A stretch of 64,000 nt of DNA from Comamonas odontotermitis (GCF_020080045.1 NZ_CP083451.1:3645001-3709000), one strand, 5' to 3'; counted from the stretch's first letter, positions 45,677-55,079 are shown. Numbers and translations: made by a program. The notes: generated by a model from the letters alone, not told the origin.

Positions 45677-47152
45677 TTACTCACTTTTTTGATGGGTGCC
45701 GAGCATTCCCGGCAGTACAGGCGCCGAAACCTCCGGGGCGTGCCCCGCTGCCTTGCGACGCCTCCATACCCACAGCCACCCCAGGCATTGCAAGCCGGTC
45801 AGAAGCACCAGCATATCCAGCGCCAGTTGGGCAGCCCATAGATGCTTGCTCATGTCGCGCACGCCTTCACCCAACAGCACGATGATGACCTGAGACACCA
45901 CAAACAGCCCCAGCAGCAGGCTCCCCGCCGCCAACTGGCGCAGCCCGCTGGCATGGCGGCTGCGGCTGGCCGCAAAAAGCAGCAGGGAGCCCAACAGGAA
46001 CAGTGGCGCCAGCGGCGTGATGGTACGCTCACGCACCTCGGTCATGCGCAGCAGCAGGTCCGTCACCCCAGATGCTCCGCCTTCCACCCGCCTGAGGTAG
46101 AAACTTCCAGGAAACACATGGAAGTACTGCACGGTGAAATGGCTGGGCAACGCATATTCGGCCAGGCGCCACAGAACTTGCGGATGGTGCAGGTAGGGCC
46201 GCAGTACGTCGGCCTTGCCCAGCTTGGGCGTGACGGAGTAGCAGGTGTGCTCGGTGTGCTGCACCTGGGTGCCGCCCGGGCCGGAGAGCGCATTGCCCCA
46301 GGCATCCACACCGATGCAGGCACGCCGGTCTGCCGGCACGCCCAGGTCATCGAGCTGCGCAGGCGTCAGCACCATGTACGAGCCCAGGTACACCCCATGG
46401 TAGGCATTGAGCCCGGCATTCTTGCCGATCAGCAAGGGCACCAGGCACACCACTTGTACGGCAAACAGGAGCTTGAGGAGTGCCCTGTCGGGCACCATCC
46501 GCTGCCAACGGCTGGCAGCCCACACGCACACCAGCGCCAGCAGCGGCAGATAGAAGTACTGCACCTTGGCCAATCCGCACACCAGGGCCCCAAGGCCCAG
46601 GCACAAAATCCGAACCGTCCGGCGCGATGCCAGCATACCCACCAGCAACAGGGGCAGTGCAACCAGGCATGCGTATTCGGCATAGAACGATTGGGCCATG
46701 CCGATGTTATGTGCCATGAAGAATACGGCCAGCCAGCCCAGGGCAAACACCGTGCACCACACCGCCCCGCGCTGCAATGCGGCTGCGCACTGCCAGGCCA
46801 ATGCGCCAGCATACGCCAGCAGCAGCAGCTTGGCCGCCAGCGCGGTGCGGGAGATATCGAAAACCGCCCCCGGCAGGTAACGCTGCACCCAGCCTGCAAA
46901 GGTGAAGATGTGGGAAGCCAGTTCTGGATTGCCAGGCATGCGGAAGGGCCGCTCCGGCAGCGCCCAGCGAATGCCGTCCCCCAGAGGGGTTAGGTACAGG
47001 TGACCGACAACGCGCTGAAAATCATTGGTATCGACAAACAGCAAGGCCTGCGATCCGCAGATCAGGGCCACGCCAGCGACTCCCGCAGCAAAGAAACCAA
47101 TAAAGAAAAGCCACCTGAAACGGCGGCTTGGCGGGGTCTGTGCGGAGGTCAT
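45677..47152 (-). CDS. Large multi-pass membrane protein of unknown function
   Basis: A 491-residue protein with about ten to eleven hydrophobic segments: a first helix at about 15-35, a periplasmic loop, and several helices across 100-260, then a soluble loop at about 265-370 containing two close cysteines (RACIGVDAWG, HTCYSVTP), and four more helices to the end. The overall layout resembles GT-C glycosyltransferases or wzy-like proteins, but no diagnostic motif can be claimed. It follows a small membrane-protein gene by 36 bp, so the two likely form an operon. I do not recognise a function. Confidence 0.75.
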   Translation of the reverse strand: MTSAQTPPSRRFRWLFFIGFFAAGVAGVALICGSQALLFVDTNDFQRVVGHLYLTPLGDGIRWALPERPFRMPGNPELASHIFTFAGWVQRYLPGAVFDISRTALAAKLLLLAYAGALAWQCAAALQRGAVWCTVFALGWLAVFFMAHNIGMAQSFYAEYACLVALPLLLVGMLASRRTVRILCLGLGALVCGLAKVQYFYLPLLALVCVWAASRWQRMVPDRALLKLLFAVQVVCLVPLLIGKNAGLNAYHGVYLGSYMVLTPAQLDDLGVPADRRACIGVDAWGNALSGPGGTQVQHTEHTCYSVTPKLGKADVLRPYLHHPQVLWRLAEYALPSHFTVQYFHVFPGSFYLRRVEGGASGVTDLLLRMTEVRERTITPLAPLFLLGSLLLFAASRSRHASGLRQLAAGSLLLGLFVVSQVIIVLLGEGVRDMSKHLWAAQLALDMLVLLTGLQCLGWLWVWRRRKAAGHAPEVSAPVLPGMLGTHQKSE

Positions 47153-47188
47153 CCCGCAATTATGTCTGAATTGTAAAGCTGCGAGGAG

Positions 47189-47467
47189 CTAACGCCGCCA
47201 GCTGCCCAGCACGGCCCACTGGCTGGTGGCGAGAGTCAATACCAGGAGCGCATAACCCACCACGCTGCCGTCGCGTCCCTGCCACAGCAACGCGACAAAA
47301 AGCGCAGCACATCCCGCCAGAAAATGCAGCGCCAACTGCCCATACCAGGGCAGGAGCGGTGTCGCCTTGCGCGCAAACACCCAGCGCGCGAGCACCAGGA
47401 GCACCGCCAAGAAGGCGGCGGGGGCACAGAAATTCAACAGATGCCACAGGCTGGCGATAGCAGGCAT
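47189..47467 (-). CDS. Small membrane protein of unknown function
   Basis: A 92-residue protein with three hydrophobic segments (about 5-30, 45-62, 70-86) and a short basic tail. ATG 47467 is chosen because a longer in-frame start would overlap hemA. It lies 79 bp from divergent hemA and 36 bp before the large membrane-protein gene. I see no recognisable motif. Confidence 0.7.
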   Translation of the reverse strand: MPAIASLWHLLNFCAPAAFLAVLLVLARWVFARKATPLLPWYGQLALHFLAGCAALFVALLWQGRDGSVVGYALLVLTLATSQWAVLGSWRR

Positions 47468-47533
47468 AAAACGAGGTGATTGATATAAGTCAAGGTGGTA
47501 CTGACACGACAAGCGCTGGTTTGGCAGAGATTT

Positions 47534-47539
47534 TATAAT
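47534..47539 (+). promoter_or_regulatory. Perfect -10 hexamer next to the hemA start
   Basis: TATAAT ends 7 bp before the hemA ATG; no -35 match and no Shine-Dalgarno sequence are visible. If used, the mRNA would begin at or near the start codon, that is, be leaderless. Confidence 0.4.
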
Positions 47540-47546
47540 CCATGCC

Positions 47547-48854
47547 ATGGCAGTTTGGGCCCTGGGCATCAACCACACGACGGCGCCGGTCGATATACGC
47601 GGCCGGTTTGCATTTGCACTCGACAAGATTGCGCCGACTTTGCAGAGTCTGCGCTCCTCGATTTCGGGTGTGCATAGCCACGCCGGTGTGGAAACCGCCA
47701 TCCTGTCCACCTGCAACCGCACCGAGATTTACTGCGCTGCCCGCGAGCCTGCGCTGGACCACACCCTGCGCTGGCTGGCCCAAAGCGGCAATCTGCCGCC
47801 CGAGGCGCTGCAGAAATACACCTATTCCCTGCAGGACGGCTTTGCCGCGCGCCACGCCTTCCGCGTGGCCAGCGGGCTCGACTCCATGGTGCTGGGCGAG
47901 GCGCAGATTCTCGGCCAGATGAAAAATGCCGTGCGTGCCGCCGAAGACGCCGGCTCGCTGGGCACCACCCTCAACCAGCTCTTTCAGCGTAGCTTTGCAA
48001 TCGCCAAGGAAGTGCGCTCATCCACGGAGATCGGCGCGCACAGCATCAGCATGGCGGCAGCGGCCGTGCGCCTGGCAGGCCAGCTGTTCGAGGATCTCAC
48101 CAGGATCCGCGTCCTGTTTGTCGGCGCAGGCGAGATGATCGAGCTATGCGCCACGCACTTTGCGGCCAAGCAGCCCGCGCACATCACCATCGCCAACCGC
48201 ACCCTGGAGCGCGGCGAAAAGCTGGCCGCGCAGTTTGGCGCCAGCACCATGCGCCTGTCCGAGTTGCCCGATCACCTGCACGAGTACGACGCCATCATCA
48301 GCTGCACAGCGTCCAGCCTGCCCATCATTGGCCTGGGCGCCGTGGAAAGCGCGCTCAAAAAGCGCAAGCGCCGCCCGATCTTCATGGTCGATCTGGCCGT
48401 GCCGCGCGATATCGAAGCCGAGGTCAAAGACCTGGGCGATGTGTATCTCTACACCGTGGACGACCTGGCCCATGTCGTCAAGGCCGGGCAGGAGCTGCGC
48501 CAGGCAGCCGTGGTGCAGGCCGAAACCATCATCGACACCGGCGTGCAGCGCTTTGTGCAATGGATGGACCAGCGCGCCCCAGAGGGCGGCGCGGTACCAC
48601 TCATCCAGCAGATTCATGCACAGGCCGACGTCTGGCGCGCAGCCGAGATAGAACGCGCCAAAAAGCGCCTGGCCAAGGGCGAAGATGTGGATGCCGTGCT
48701 CGAAGCCCTCTCGCGCGGCCTTGCGCAGAAGATGTTGCACGGCACCATGGCCGAGCTGCACACGGGCGACGCCGATGCACGCGCACAGACCGCCGATGTG
48801 GTCTCACGCCTCTTTCTGCGTGGCCAGCGCGGCGGCCACCAATCCGGCTTGTAG
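47547..48854 (+). CDS. hemA: Glutamyl-tRNA reductase HemA
   Basis: Reduces glutamyl-tRNA to glutamate-1-semialdehyde in the C5 route to tetrapyrroles. The 435-residue protein has NHTTAPVDIRGRF near the N-terminus, the catalytic Cys56 in STCNRTEIY, GEAQILGQMKNA, and an NADPH-binding Rossmann motif (VLFVGAGEMIE). The C-terminal dimerisation helix region is present. It is the first gene of hemA-prfA-(unknown)-prmC-grxD, a conserved chain apart from the extra gene. Confidence 0.97.
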   Translation: MAVWALGINHTTAPVDIRGRFAFALDKIAPTLQSLRSSISGVHSHAGVETAILSTCNRTEIYCAAREPALDHTLRWLAQSGNLPPEALQKYTYSLQDGFAARHAFRVASGLDSMVLGEAQILGQMKNAVRAAEDAGSLGTTLNQLFQRSFAIAKEVRSSTEIGAHSISMAAAAVRLAGQLFEDLTRIRVLFVGAGEMIELCATHFAAKQPAHITIANRTLERGEKLAAQFGASTMRLSELPDHLHEYDAIISCTASSLPIIGLGAVESALKKRKRRPIFMVDLAVPRDIEAEVKDLGDVYLYTVDDLAHVVKAGQELRQAAVVQAETIIDTGVQRFVQWMDQRAPEGGAVPLIQQIHAQADVWRAAEIERAKKRLAKGEDVDAVLEALSRGLAQKMLHGTMAELHTGDADARAQTADVVSRLFLRGQRGGHQSGL

Positions 48855-48969
48855 CGACGCTGCTCCCGCTGCAGCCACCCGCTCCTTTCCTTCCTCTTTT
48901 CGCTCCTGTTTTTGATAGCGTGCCACTTGTACGGCTGCCGCTGCAGGGCTATTTGACACCAAAATCATC

Positions 48970-50055
48970 ATGAAAGACTTCCTCCGCCAACAGCTGGAAC
49001 GCTATGTCGAACGCCTCAAGGAGCTGGATTTCCTGCTCTCGCGCGAAGACATCATGGCCAACATGCCGCAGTTCATGAAGCTCTCGCGCGAGCACACCGA
49101 TGTGGCAGCCGTGGCCGAACGCTATGCACGCTTTGTGCAGGTGGAATCGGACATTGCAGGTGCCCGCGACATGCTGGCCGACCCGGACATGGCCGACATG
49201 GCGCAGGAAGAGATCACCAACGGCGAGGCCGAGTTGGAGCAACTAGCGGCTCAGCTGCAGCGCATGCTGCTGCCCAAGGATCCGGACGATGCCCGCCCCG
49301 CCTTCGTCGAAGTGCGGGCAGGCACGGGCGGCGACGAATCGGCGCTGTTTGCCGGCGACATCACCCGCATGTACACGCGCTACGCCGAACGCATGGGCTG
49401 GAAGGTCGAGATCATGAGCGCCAACGAGGCAGAACTCGGTGGCTACAAGGAAGTGGTGCTGCGCATTGACGGCGGTGACAACGTATACGGCACCCTGCGT
49501 TTTGAAAGCGGCGGCCACCGCGTGCAGCGCGTCCCCGCCACCGAAACGCAGGGCCGCATCCACACCAGCGCCTGCACCGTGGCCGTGATGCCCGAGCCCG
49601 ACGAGCAGCAGGCCATCACCCTGAACCCGGCCGACCTGCGCATTGATACCTTCCGCGCCAGCGGCGCAGGCGGCCAGCACATCAACAAAACCGATTCGGC
49701 CGTGCGCGTGGTGCACTTGCCCACCGGCATCGTTGCCGAATGCCAGGACGGCCGCAGCCAGCACAGCAACAAGGCCAAGGCGCTGCAGGTGCTGCAGGCG
49801 CGCATCCAGGAAAAGGAGCGCAGCGAGCGCGCCGCCAAGGAAGCGGCCATGCGCAAGGGCCTGATCGGCTCGGGCGACCGCAGCGACCGCATCCGCACCT
49901 ACAACTTTCCACAAGGCCGCTGCACCGACCACCGCATCAATCTGACCCTGTACAAACTGAGTTTCATCATGGATGGCGACCTGAAGGAGTTGATGGACGC
50001 CCTGCAATCGGAGCGCGAGGCCGAGCTGCTGGCCGAGCTGGAAGTCAACCAGTAA
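48970..50055 (+). CDS. prfA: Peptide chain release factor 1 (RF1)
   Basis: Recognises UAG and UAA and triggers hydrolysis of peptidyl-tRNA. The 361-residue protein holds the PAT anticodon-like motif in [10 protein letters not shown] and the GGQ motif at residues 234-236 ([10 protein letters not shown]), whose Gln is methylated by PrmC, encoded two genes downstream. It follows hemA by 115 bp. Length and motif positions match E. coli RF1. Confidence 0.98.
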   Translation: MKDFLRQQLERYVERLKELDFLLSREDIMANMPQFMKLSREHTDVAAVAERYARFVQVESDIAGARDMLADPDMADMAQEEITNGEAELEQLAAQLQRMLLPKDPDDARPAFVEVRAGTGGDESALFAGDITRMYTRYAERMGWKVEIMSANEAELGGYKEVVLRIDGGDNVYGTLRFESGGHRVQRVPATETQGRIHTSACTVAVMPEPDEQQAITLNPADLRIDTFRASGAGGQHINKTDSAVRVVHLPTGIVAECQDGRSQHSNKAKALQVLQARIQEKERSERAAKEAAMRKGLIGSGDRSDRIRTYNFPQGRCTDHRINLTLYKLSFIMDGDLKELMDALQSEREAELLAELEVNQ

Positions 50056-50075
50056 ACCAGCAAGACTGGCGCACC

Positions 50076-52106
50076 ATGTTCACCCACCGCCCCGGTATTG
50101 CCATACGCTCGGCGTTGTGCGTTGCATTGGCACTGGCTGCCAGTGGCACCTCTGCCCAGTTGGCGCGCAAGCCATCCATGTACGAAGACGGTCGCGCGGC
50201 TGGCACCGCCGCGCCGCAGGAGCTGATGGCGCGGCCTGCAGGCACGCCGACGCCCTCGCAAGCCATGGGCAATCACAGCAGCCAGCCTTTTGCGGCAGCG
50301 CTGCATAGCCAGGCGGAGTTTGACCAGTTCGCCCGCGTCTACAACACAGGCACGCCGCTGGCCCAGCCCCATGTCATCTTTGTGATCGATCGCCAGGCCC
50401 GGCCGGCACCTCGCCTGTATTTCATCAACACCCCCCGTTTTCAGTTGCATGACCGCTTTCTGCGCGAGCAAGGCCTGCTCGTGGGCGGCAAGGAGGCATT
50501 GAACCGCAACTACCGTGACGCCGGCCGCCGCTTCATTCTGGGCACGCTCAGCTGGCAGCCGCAGATCGATGGCTTTGTGTACGAGTTCTGGGAAGGCGAT
50601 CAGTTGACCGCCACCCTGCTGCGCGAGACCGAAGCCCGGCTGCAAGGCAGCTTTTTTGCGCCCGTGCGCTTCAAGGCCAACTCCAGCGCGCAGGAACAGG
50701 TGGCTGCCGGCGCGGGCATCGCGCCGGTCACGCAAAGCGCCCTGATCGGACAGCAACGCTTCTTGCCGCTGAACCCAGGCCAGGCCGTAGGCCGCCTGCG
50801 CCTGGTGGACGATATCGACCAGGCGCGCGACCTGCTGCCCAGCGACATCGTCGTGCTGCGCCAGGTGCCCATCACCCTGCCACCCGTCGCTGGCGTGGTG
50901 ACCGAGCAGCCCTCCACCATGGTCTCGCACGTCAACCTGCTCGCCAGGGGCTGGGGGGTGCCCAATGCCTATGTGCGCGATGCCAGCCGCGTGCTGGCGA
51001 CCCACAACGGCCAATGGGTACAGTTGACCGTAGGCGCCAAGGACTACCAGCTGCGTGCCGCAACGGCCGACGAGCGCGAGAACGCCATCCAGAAATCGGC
51101 GCTCAAGCGCAGCGTTGCGGGCGCCAGCATCCACAAGGACACGCGAACGACCGCCCTGCAGCCGCTGGCTGCCCTGCGCGCGCAAAATCGCAGCCAATGC
51201 GGTGCCAAGGCCGCCAATCTGGGCGAGGTGCGACATGCCGCCATAGCGGGCATCAGTGTGCCGGACGGCTTTTGCGTGCCCTTTGGCAGCTATACCAGTG
51301 CCATGCAACGCTTTGGCCTGGCAGAAAAAATGGCGCGCATGCAGCAGCAGCCCGGCTTTGACAGCGACGCCGCCGTGCGCCGCACTGCTTTGGCAGCGCT
51401 GCGCACCGAGATCGAGCAGATGCCGCTGGACGCCACCCTCACCCAGCATCTGCAGGCACGCTGGGCCAGCCAGTTGCAGACAGCAGGCGTGTTCGTACGC
51501 AGCTCATCCAGTTCGGAAGATCTGCCCGGCTTTAGCGGAGCGGGCCTCTACACCACCGTGCCCAACGTGAAGGGCGAAGCCGCGCTGCTGGACGCCGTGC
51601 GCAAGGTATGGGCCTCGGTCTTCAATTTCGAGGCCTGGGAGGCGCGCCACGCCGCAGGCATTGCGCAGGACGCCGTCGCCATGGCCGTGCTGGTGCAAAA
51701 GGCGGTGGATTCTGAGGCCTCGGGCGTGATGGTGACGCGCGACCCACTGGGTGGCACGCCACACAGCGTTTTCATTGCTGCCAAGCGCGGCATCGGCATC
51801 CGCGTGGTGGAGGGCCGCCGCGTGGCCGAGCAGGTGCTGTACTCGCGCCGCAGCCGCGCCGTGCAGGTACTCAGCCGATCTGCCGAAGACACCGAACTGC
51901 GCCTTGCACCCGGTGGTGGCGTGCAGGAAGTGGCAGTGGCACAGCGCCAGGTGCTGACGGATGCACTGGTGCAACGCCTGGCAGATGCAGGTGCGGCGAT
52001 CGAAGCGCGCTTTGGCGCGCGCACGCAGGACATCGAATGGGCCGTGGCCGGAGACCGTATCCTGATCCTGCAATCCAGGCCTTTTGTGCAGTCTGCGCGC
52101 AACTAG
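50076..52106 (+). CDS. Predicted exported PEP-synthase/glucan-dikinase-like protein
   Basis: A 676-residue protein. Residues 1-28 form a probable Sec signal peptide (TSAQ cleavage region). Residues 70-240 are a unique N-terminal domain with FVYEFWEGDQLT. A phosphohistidine swivel-like segment with His285 (STMVSHVNLLARGWGVPNA) precedes an ATP-grasp PPDK_N-type domain from about residue 375 (CGAKAANLGEV, VRSSSSSEDLPGFSGAGLY at 474-492, DIEWAVAGDRILILQSRPF at 652-670). The PEP-binding TIM barrel of PEP synthase and PPDK is absent. Domain order (His domain before the ATP-binding domain) is that of glucan water dikinases. It sits 20 bp after prfA and 30 bp before prmC. Substrate unknown; ATG 50076 avoids a long overlap with prfA. 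Confidence 0.85.
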   Translation: MFTHRPGIAIRSALCVALALAASGTSAQLARKPSMYEDGRAAGTAAPQELMARPAGTPTPSQAMGNHSSQPFAAALHSQAEFDQFARVYNTGTPLAQPHVIFVIDRQARPAPRLYFINTPRFQLHDRFLREQGLLVGGKEALNRNYRDAGRRFILGTLSWQPQIDGFVYEFWEGDQLTATLLRETEARLQGSFFAPVRFKANSSAQEQVAAGAGIAPVTQSALIGQQRFLPLNPGQAVGRLRLVDDIDQARDLLPSDIVVLRQVPITLPPVAGVVTEQPSTMVSHVNLLARGWGVPNAYVRDASRVLATHNGQWVQLTVGAKDYQLRAATADERENAIQKSALKRSVAGASIHKDTRTTALQPLAALRAQNRSQCGAKAANLGEVRHAAIAGISVPDGFCVPFGSYTSAMQRFGLAEKMARMQQQPGFDSDAAVRRTALAALRTEIEQMPLDATLTQHLQARWASQLQTAGVFVRSSSSSEDLPGFSGAGLYTTVPNVKGEAALLDAVRKVWASVFNFEAWEARHAAGIAQDAVAMAVLVQKAVDSEASGVMVTRDPLGGTPHSVFIAAKRGIGIRVVEGRRVAEQVLYSRRSRAVQVLSRSAEDTELRLAPGGGVQEVAVAQRQVLTDALVQRLADAGAAIEARFGARTQDIEWAVAGDRILILQSRPFVQSARN

Positions 52107-52134
52107 AAAGCGCAGATTGCTATCAAAATCATAG
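52107..52134 (+). repeat. Recurring half-palindrome, copy before prmC
   Basis: aaagcgcagattgctatcaa and the next bases form a degenerate copy in the 30-bp gap before prmC. Confidence 0.4.
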
Positions 52135-52136
52135 AA

Positions 52137-52994
52137 ATGAATGCATCCACACCCATGACGGTTGCGCAGGCGCTGGCCCAGGCAGCTGCCCAAGGCATCG
52201 CGCGCATCGATGCGCAGATGCTGCTGCTGCACCTGTGCGGCCAGCCCACACACAGCCGAGCCTGGCTCATCACCCATGACGGCGATGCCTTGACCGCCGA
52301 GCAGGCGGCCCAGTGGCAGCAGTTGCTGCAACGCCGCGCAAACGGCGAGCCCGTCGCCTACCTGACCGGCCACAAAGGCTTTTACGGACTGGATCTGGCG
52401 GTGGACGCCCGTGTGCTGGACCCGCGCCCTGACACCGAAACCCTGGTGGACTGGGCACTGGAGCTACTGCCCGACAACGGGGAAGCCCCCCCACAGCTGC
52501 GCTTGGCCGATCTGGGCACGGGCAGCGGTGCCATTGCACTGGCCCTGCAGCATGAGCGGCCCGCCGCCGAGGTGTGGGCGGTGGATGCGAGCCTCGATGC
52601 GATTGCGGTCGCCAGGGCCAATGCGGCGCGGCTGCAATTGCCCGTCCACTTTGCCCACAGCCACTGGCTGTCGGCGCTGCAAGGCGACTTTGATGCCATC
52701 GTCACCAACCCGCCCTATATCCGCGATGACGACCCGCACATGCCCGCGCTGCGCCACGAGCCGCGCCAGGCCCTGACGAGCGGTGCCGACGGCCTGGACG
52801 ATATCCGCCACATCGTGAACACCGCGCCACAGTACCTGCGAAGCGGCGGGTGGCTGTTGATCGAGCATGGCTGGGACCAGGCGGGCGATGTTCGCGCCTT
52901 GCTCACAGCACGGGGTTTTGCCCAGATACAAAGCCGCAAGGACCTTGCTGGCATCGAGCGCGCCAGCGGCGGACAATGGACTTCCGTGAAATAA
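52137..52994 (+). CDS. prmC: Release-factor glutamine methyltransferase PrmC
   Basis: Methylates the Gln of the GGQ motif in RF1 and RF2. The 285-residue protein has an N-terminal helical domain, the SAM-binding LADLGTGSGAIALAL motif (about 123-137) and the catalytic NPPY at 191-194 (IVTNPPYIRDDDPHM). DPRPDTETLV is the family's conserved linker. Its substrate RF1 is encoded two genes upstream in the same direction. Confidence 0.96.
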   Translation: MNASTPMTVAQALAQAAAQGIARIDAQMLLLHLCGQPTHSRAWLITHDGDALTAEQAAQWQQLLQRRANGEPVAYLTGHKGFYGLDLAVDARVLDPRPDTETLVDWALELLPDNGEAPPQLRLADLGTGSGAIALALQHERPAAEVWAVDASLDAIAVARANAARLQLPVHFAHSHWLSALQGDFDAIVTNPPYIRDDDPHMPALRHEPRQALTSGADGLDDIRHIVNTAPQYLRSGGWLLIEHGWDQAGDVRALLTARGFAQIQSRKDLAGIERASGGQWTSVK

Positions 52995-53088
52995 TGGTCT
53001 CCATCCGGCTTGATATGGGGCGGTCTGCCCTTACCTAAGCGCTAATTCACACAACACTGAAACCACTCTCCCAAGACGGAGCCAACCC

Positions 53089-53409
53089 ATGAGCGATACC
53101 CAACAACGCATCGACCAACTGGTCAAGGGCAATGACATCGTGCTGTTCATGAAGGGAACAGCCAGCTTTCCACAGTGCGGCTTCTCCGGCCGCGCCGTGC
53201 AGATCCTCAAGGCCAGCGGCGTTGATGCCAGGAACATCACCACCGTGAACGTGCTGGAAGATCCCGAAATCCGCGAAGGCATCAAGAACTACAGCCAGTG
53301 GCCCACCATTCCCCAGCTGTACGTGAAGGGCGAATTCATCGGTGGCTCGGACATCATGATGGAAATGTACGAATCGGGTGAATTGCAGCAACTGGTGGCT
53401 GCGGCCTGA
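53089..53409 (+). CDS. grxD: Monothiol glutaredoxin GrxD (Grx4)
   Basis: A CGFS-type monothiol glutaredoxin of 106 residues that binds and transfers [2Fe-2S] clusters with glutathione. The active site CGFS is at 30-33 ([16 protein letters not shown]), followed by [28 protein letters not shown] elements split over the fold. It follows prmC by 94 bp. A strong terminator at 53428-53454 ends the operon. Confidence 0.97.
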   Translation: MSDTQQRIDQLVKGNDIVLFMKGTASFPQCGFSGRAVQILKASGVDARNITTVNVLEDPEIREGIKNYSQWPTIPQLYVKGEFIGGSDIMMEMYESGELQQLVAAA

Positions 53410-53427
53410 TCCAGATTAATTCCTCAC

Positions 53428-53454
53428 AAAAGCCGCCTACAAGGCGGCTTTTTT
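53428..53454 (+). terminator. Intrinsic terminator of grxD
   Basis: A 10-bp stem AAAAGCCGCC/GGCGGCTTTT with loop TACAA and a T-run to 53454. Confidence 0.92.
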
Positions 53455-53741
53455 GTGCGCGCCACGCAGCTCTTGCAATGGCCTTGTCGCCGCTGGGAGC
53501 AGGCGCATGCGGTAAGCTGGCTGGGGTTTGGCATTGCGCCCTTCAAGAGCGGCAAGCCCAACCATGCCAATCTGGCGCTGCAAAGCCTGCAGCGTCGCCC
53601 TCACGAAAGCACTTGCCAGCCGCTTGGCTGGCATGCGACCATTGAACAAATTTCAAGAATCGGCAGTGCCCACGCGCCCTGCCAACGCTTTCGCCGATAG
53701 ATGCGAGCAGCCGGTCTGCACTGCTCCAACCGTTTTTGCTT
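53455..53741. other. Non-coding stretch between grxD and the corC-type gene
   Basis: The gap from the grxD stop to the next start is 332 bp; after the terminator, I see no supported gene. A perfect 7-bp hairpin GCCAGCC/GGCTGGC with a GCTT loop lies at 53615-53632. Short open frames on both strands lack any recognisable domain. Promoter sequences for the following gene were not identified. Confidence 0.5.
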
Positions 53742-55079
53742 ATGAATGTGACGCAGAGCCTCCTCACCATTGCCTTGCTGATTGCCCTCAGCGCCTTTTT
53801 CTCCACAGCGGAGATTTCGCTGGCTGCTTCGCGCCGCCTGCGGTTGCGGCAAATGGTGGACGATGGCGATGCGCGGGCTGCCCTTGTCATCCGCACACAA
53901 GAGCAGCCAGGCGAATATTTCACCGTGGCGCAGATCGGCGTCAACGCAGTCGCCATTCTGGGCGGCGTGGTCGGTGAAGGCGCGCTTACCCCCTTCTTTG
54001 CAGCATGGACCGAGCCTTGGCTGGGTACCGAGCGCGCCGCCACCGTTGGGTTTCTCGCCTCGTTCACCCTGGTGACTTCTCTGTTCATCCTGCTGGCCGA
54101 CCTGCTGCCCAAGCGCCTGTCGATGACTGAGCCCGAGCGCCTGGCCGTGCTGGTGTGCCGGCCCATGCAGTGGCTCACGGTAGTGTTCAAGCCGCTGGTG
54201 TGGCTTTTCAACCGGCTGGCCACAGGCCTCACACAGCTCCTGGGCCTGCCCACGGTGCGGGACGAGCGCATCACCTCCGAAGACATCCTCGCGCTGACCG
54301 AAGTGGGCGCCAAGACCGGCCTGCTCGCCATCGGAGAGCAGCAGGTGATCGCCAATGTGTTCGAGCTTGACTCGCGCACCGTGGGCTCAGCCATGACGCA
54401 GCGCGATCGCATTGCCTTCTTCTACCAGGACGACAGCGACGACATCATTCGCGCCCGCATCGCCGAAGAGCCGTTTTCCACCTACCCGGTATGCGTGGGC
54501 GACATCGACCATGTGGTGGGCTATGTCGATGCCAAGGATCTGTTCCAGCGCGTGCTGAACAACCAGCCCATCAAGCTGACCGACGAGGCGCTGGTGCACA
54601 AGGCGCTGGTGGTGCCCGACCGGCTGACGCTGGCCGAGGTGCTCACCCAGTTCCGCCAGGCGCACGAGGATTTCGCCATCATCGTCAACGAATACAGCCT
54701 GGTGGTTGGCGTTGTCACGCTGAACGATGTGATGAGCACCGTGATGGGTGACCTGGTCGGCCCGTCGGATGAAGAGCTGATCGTGCGCCGTGACGAGACA
54801 TCATGGCTGATCGATGGCATCACACCCATCGAGGATGTGGAACGCGCCCTGCTGCTGAACGAGTTGCCGCATGCCGAAGAGTACGAGACCCTGGCGGGTT
54901 TCCTGATGGTGATGCTGCGCCGCATCCCCCGCCGCACGGACAAGGTTGTCTGGGGCAAGTACCAGTTCGAGGTGATGGACGTGGACAGCTACCGCGTCGA
55001 CCAGGTGCTGGTGACCGTGGTCGATCCCAACAAGGTACCCGACACGCCGGTGCCGCCGTCCACGCCACCGGTCGCCTGA
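53742..55079 (+). CDS. HlyC/CorC-family transporter (DUF21-CBS-CorC_HlyC)
   Basis: A membrane protein of 445 residues. Residues about 5-190 form the DUF21 (CNNM) domain with three to four transmembrane helices (ALSAFFSTAEISLAASRR near the N-terminus). Two CBS domains follow (about 205-330), then a CorC_HlyC domain from about 345 (IVRRDETSWLIDG). The family is linked to magnesium/cobalt efflux or, in name only, to haemolysin. The function here is probably cation transport or regulation. ATG 53742 is preferred over TTG 53736. Confidence 0.93.
   Translation: MNVTQSLLTIALLIALSAFFSTAEISLAASRRLRLRQMVDDGDARAALVIRTQEQPGEYFTVAQIGVNAVAILGGVVGEGALTPFFAAWTEPWLGTERAATVGFLASFTLVTSLFILLADLLPKRLSMTEPERLAVLVCRPMQWLTVVFKPLVWLFNRLATGLTQLLGLPTVRDERITSEDILALTEVGAKTGLLAIGEQQVIANVFELDSRTVGSAMTQRDRIAFFYQDDSDDIIRARIAEEPFSTYPVCVGDIDHVVGYVDAKDLFQRVLNNQPIKLTDEALVHKALVVPDRLTLAEVLTQFRQAHEDFAIIVNEYSLVVGVVTLNDVMSTVMGDLVGPSDEELIVRRDETSWLIDGITPIEDVERALLLNELPHAEEYETLAGFLMVMLRRIPRRTDKVVWGKYQFEVMDVDSYRVDQVLVTVVDPNKVPDTPVPPSTPPVA

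Noticed and set aside
49740..50075. N-terminal extension of the dikinase-like protein
   Set aside because: It overlaps prfA by over 300 bp and lacks conserved sequence; ATG 50076 gives a signal peptide.
53437..53700. Short open frames on both strands after grxD
   Set aside because: They overlap the terminator and lack similarity or a ribosome site.
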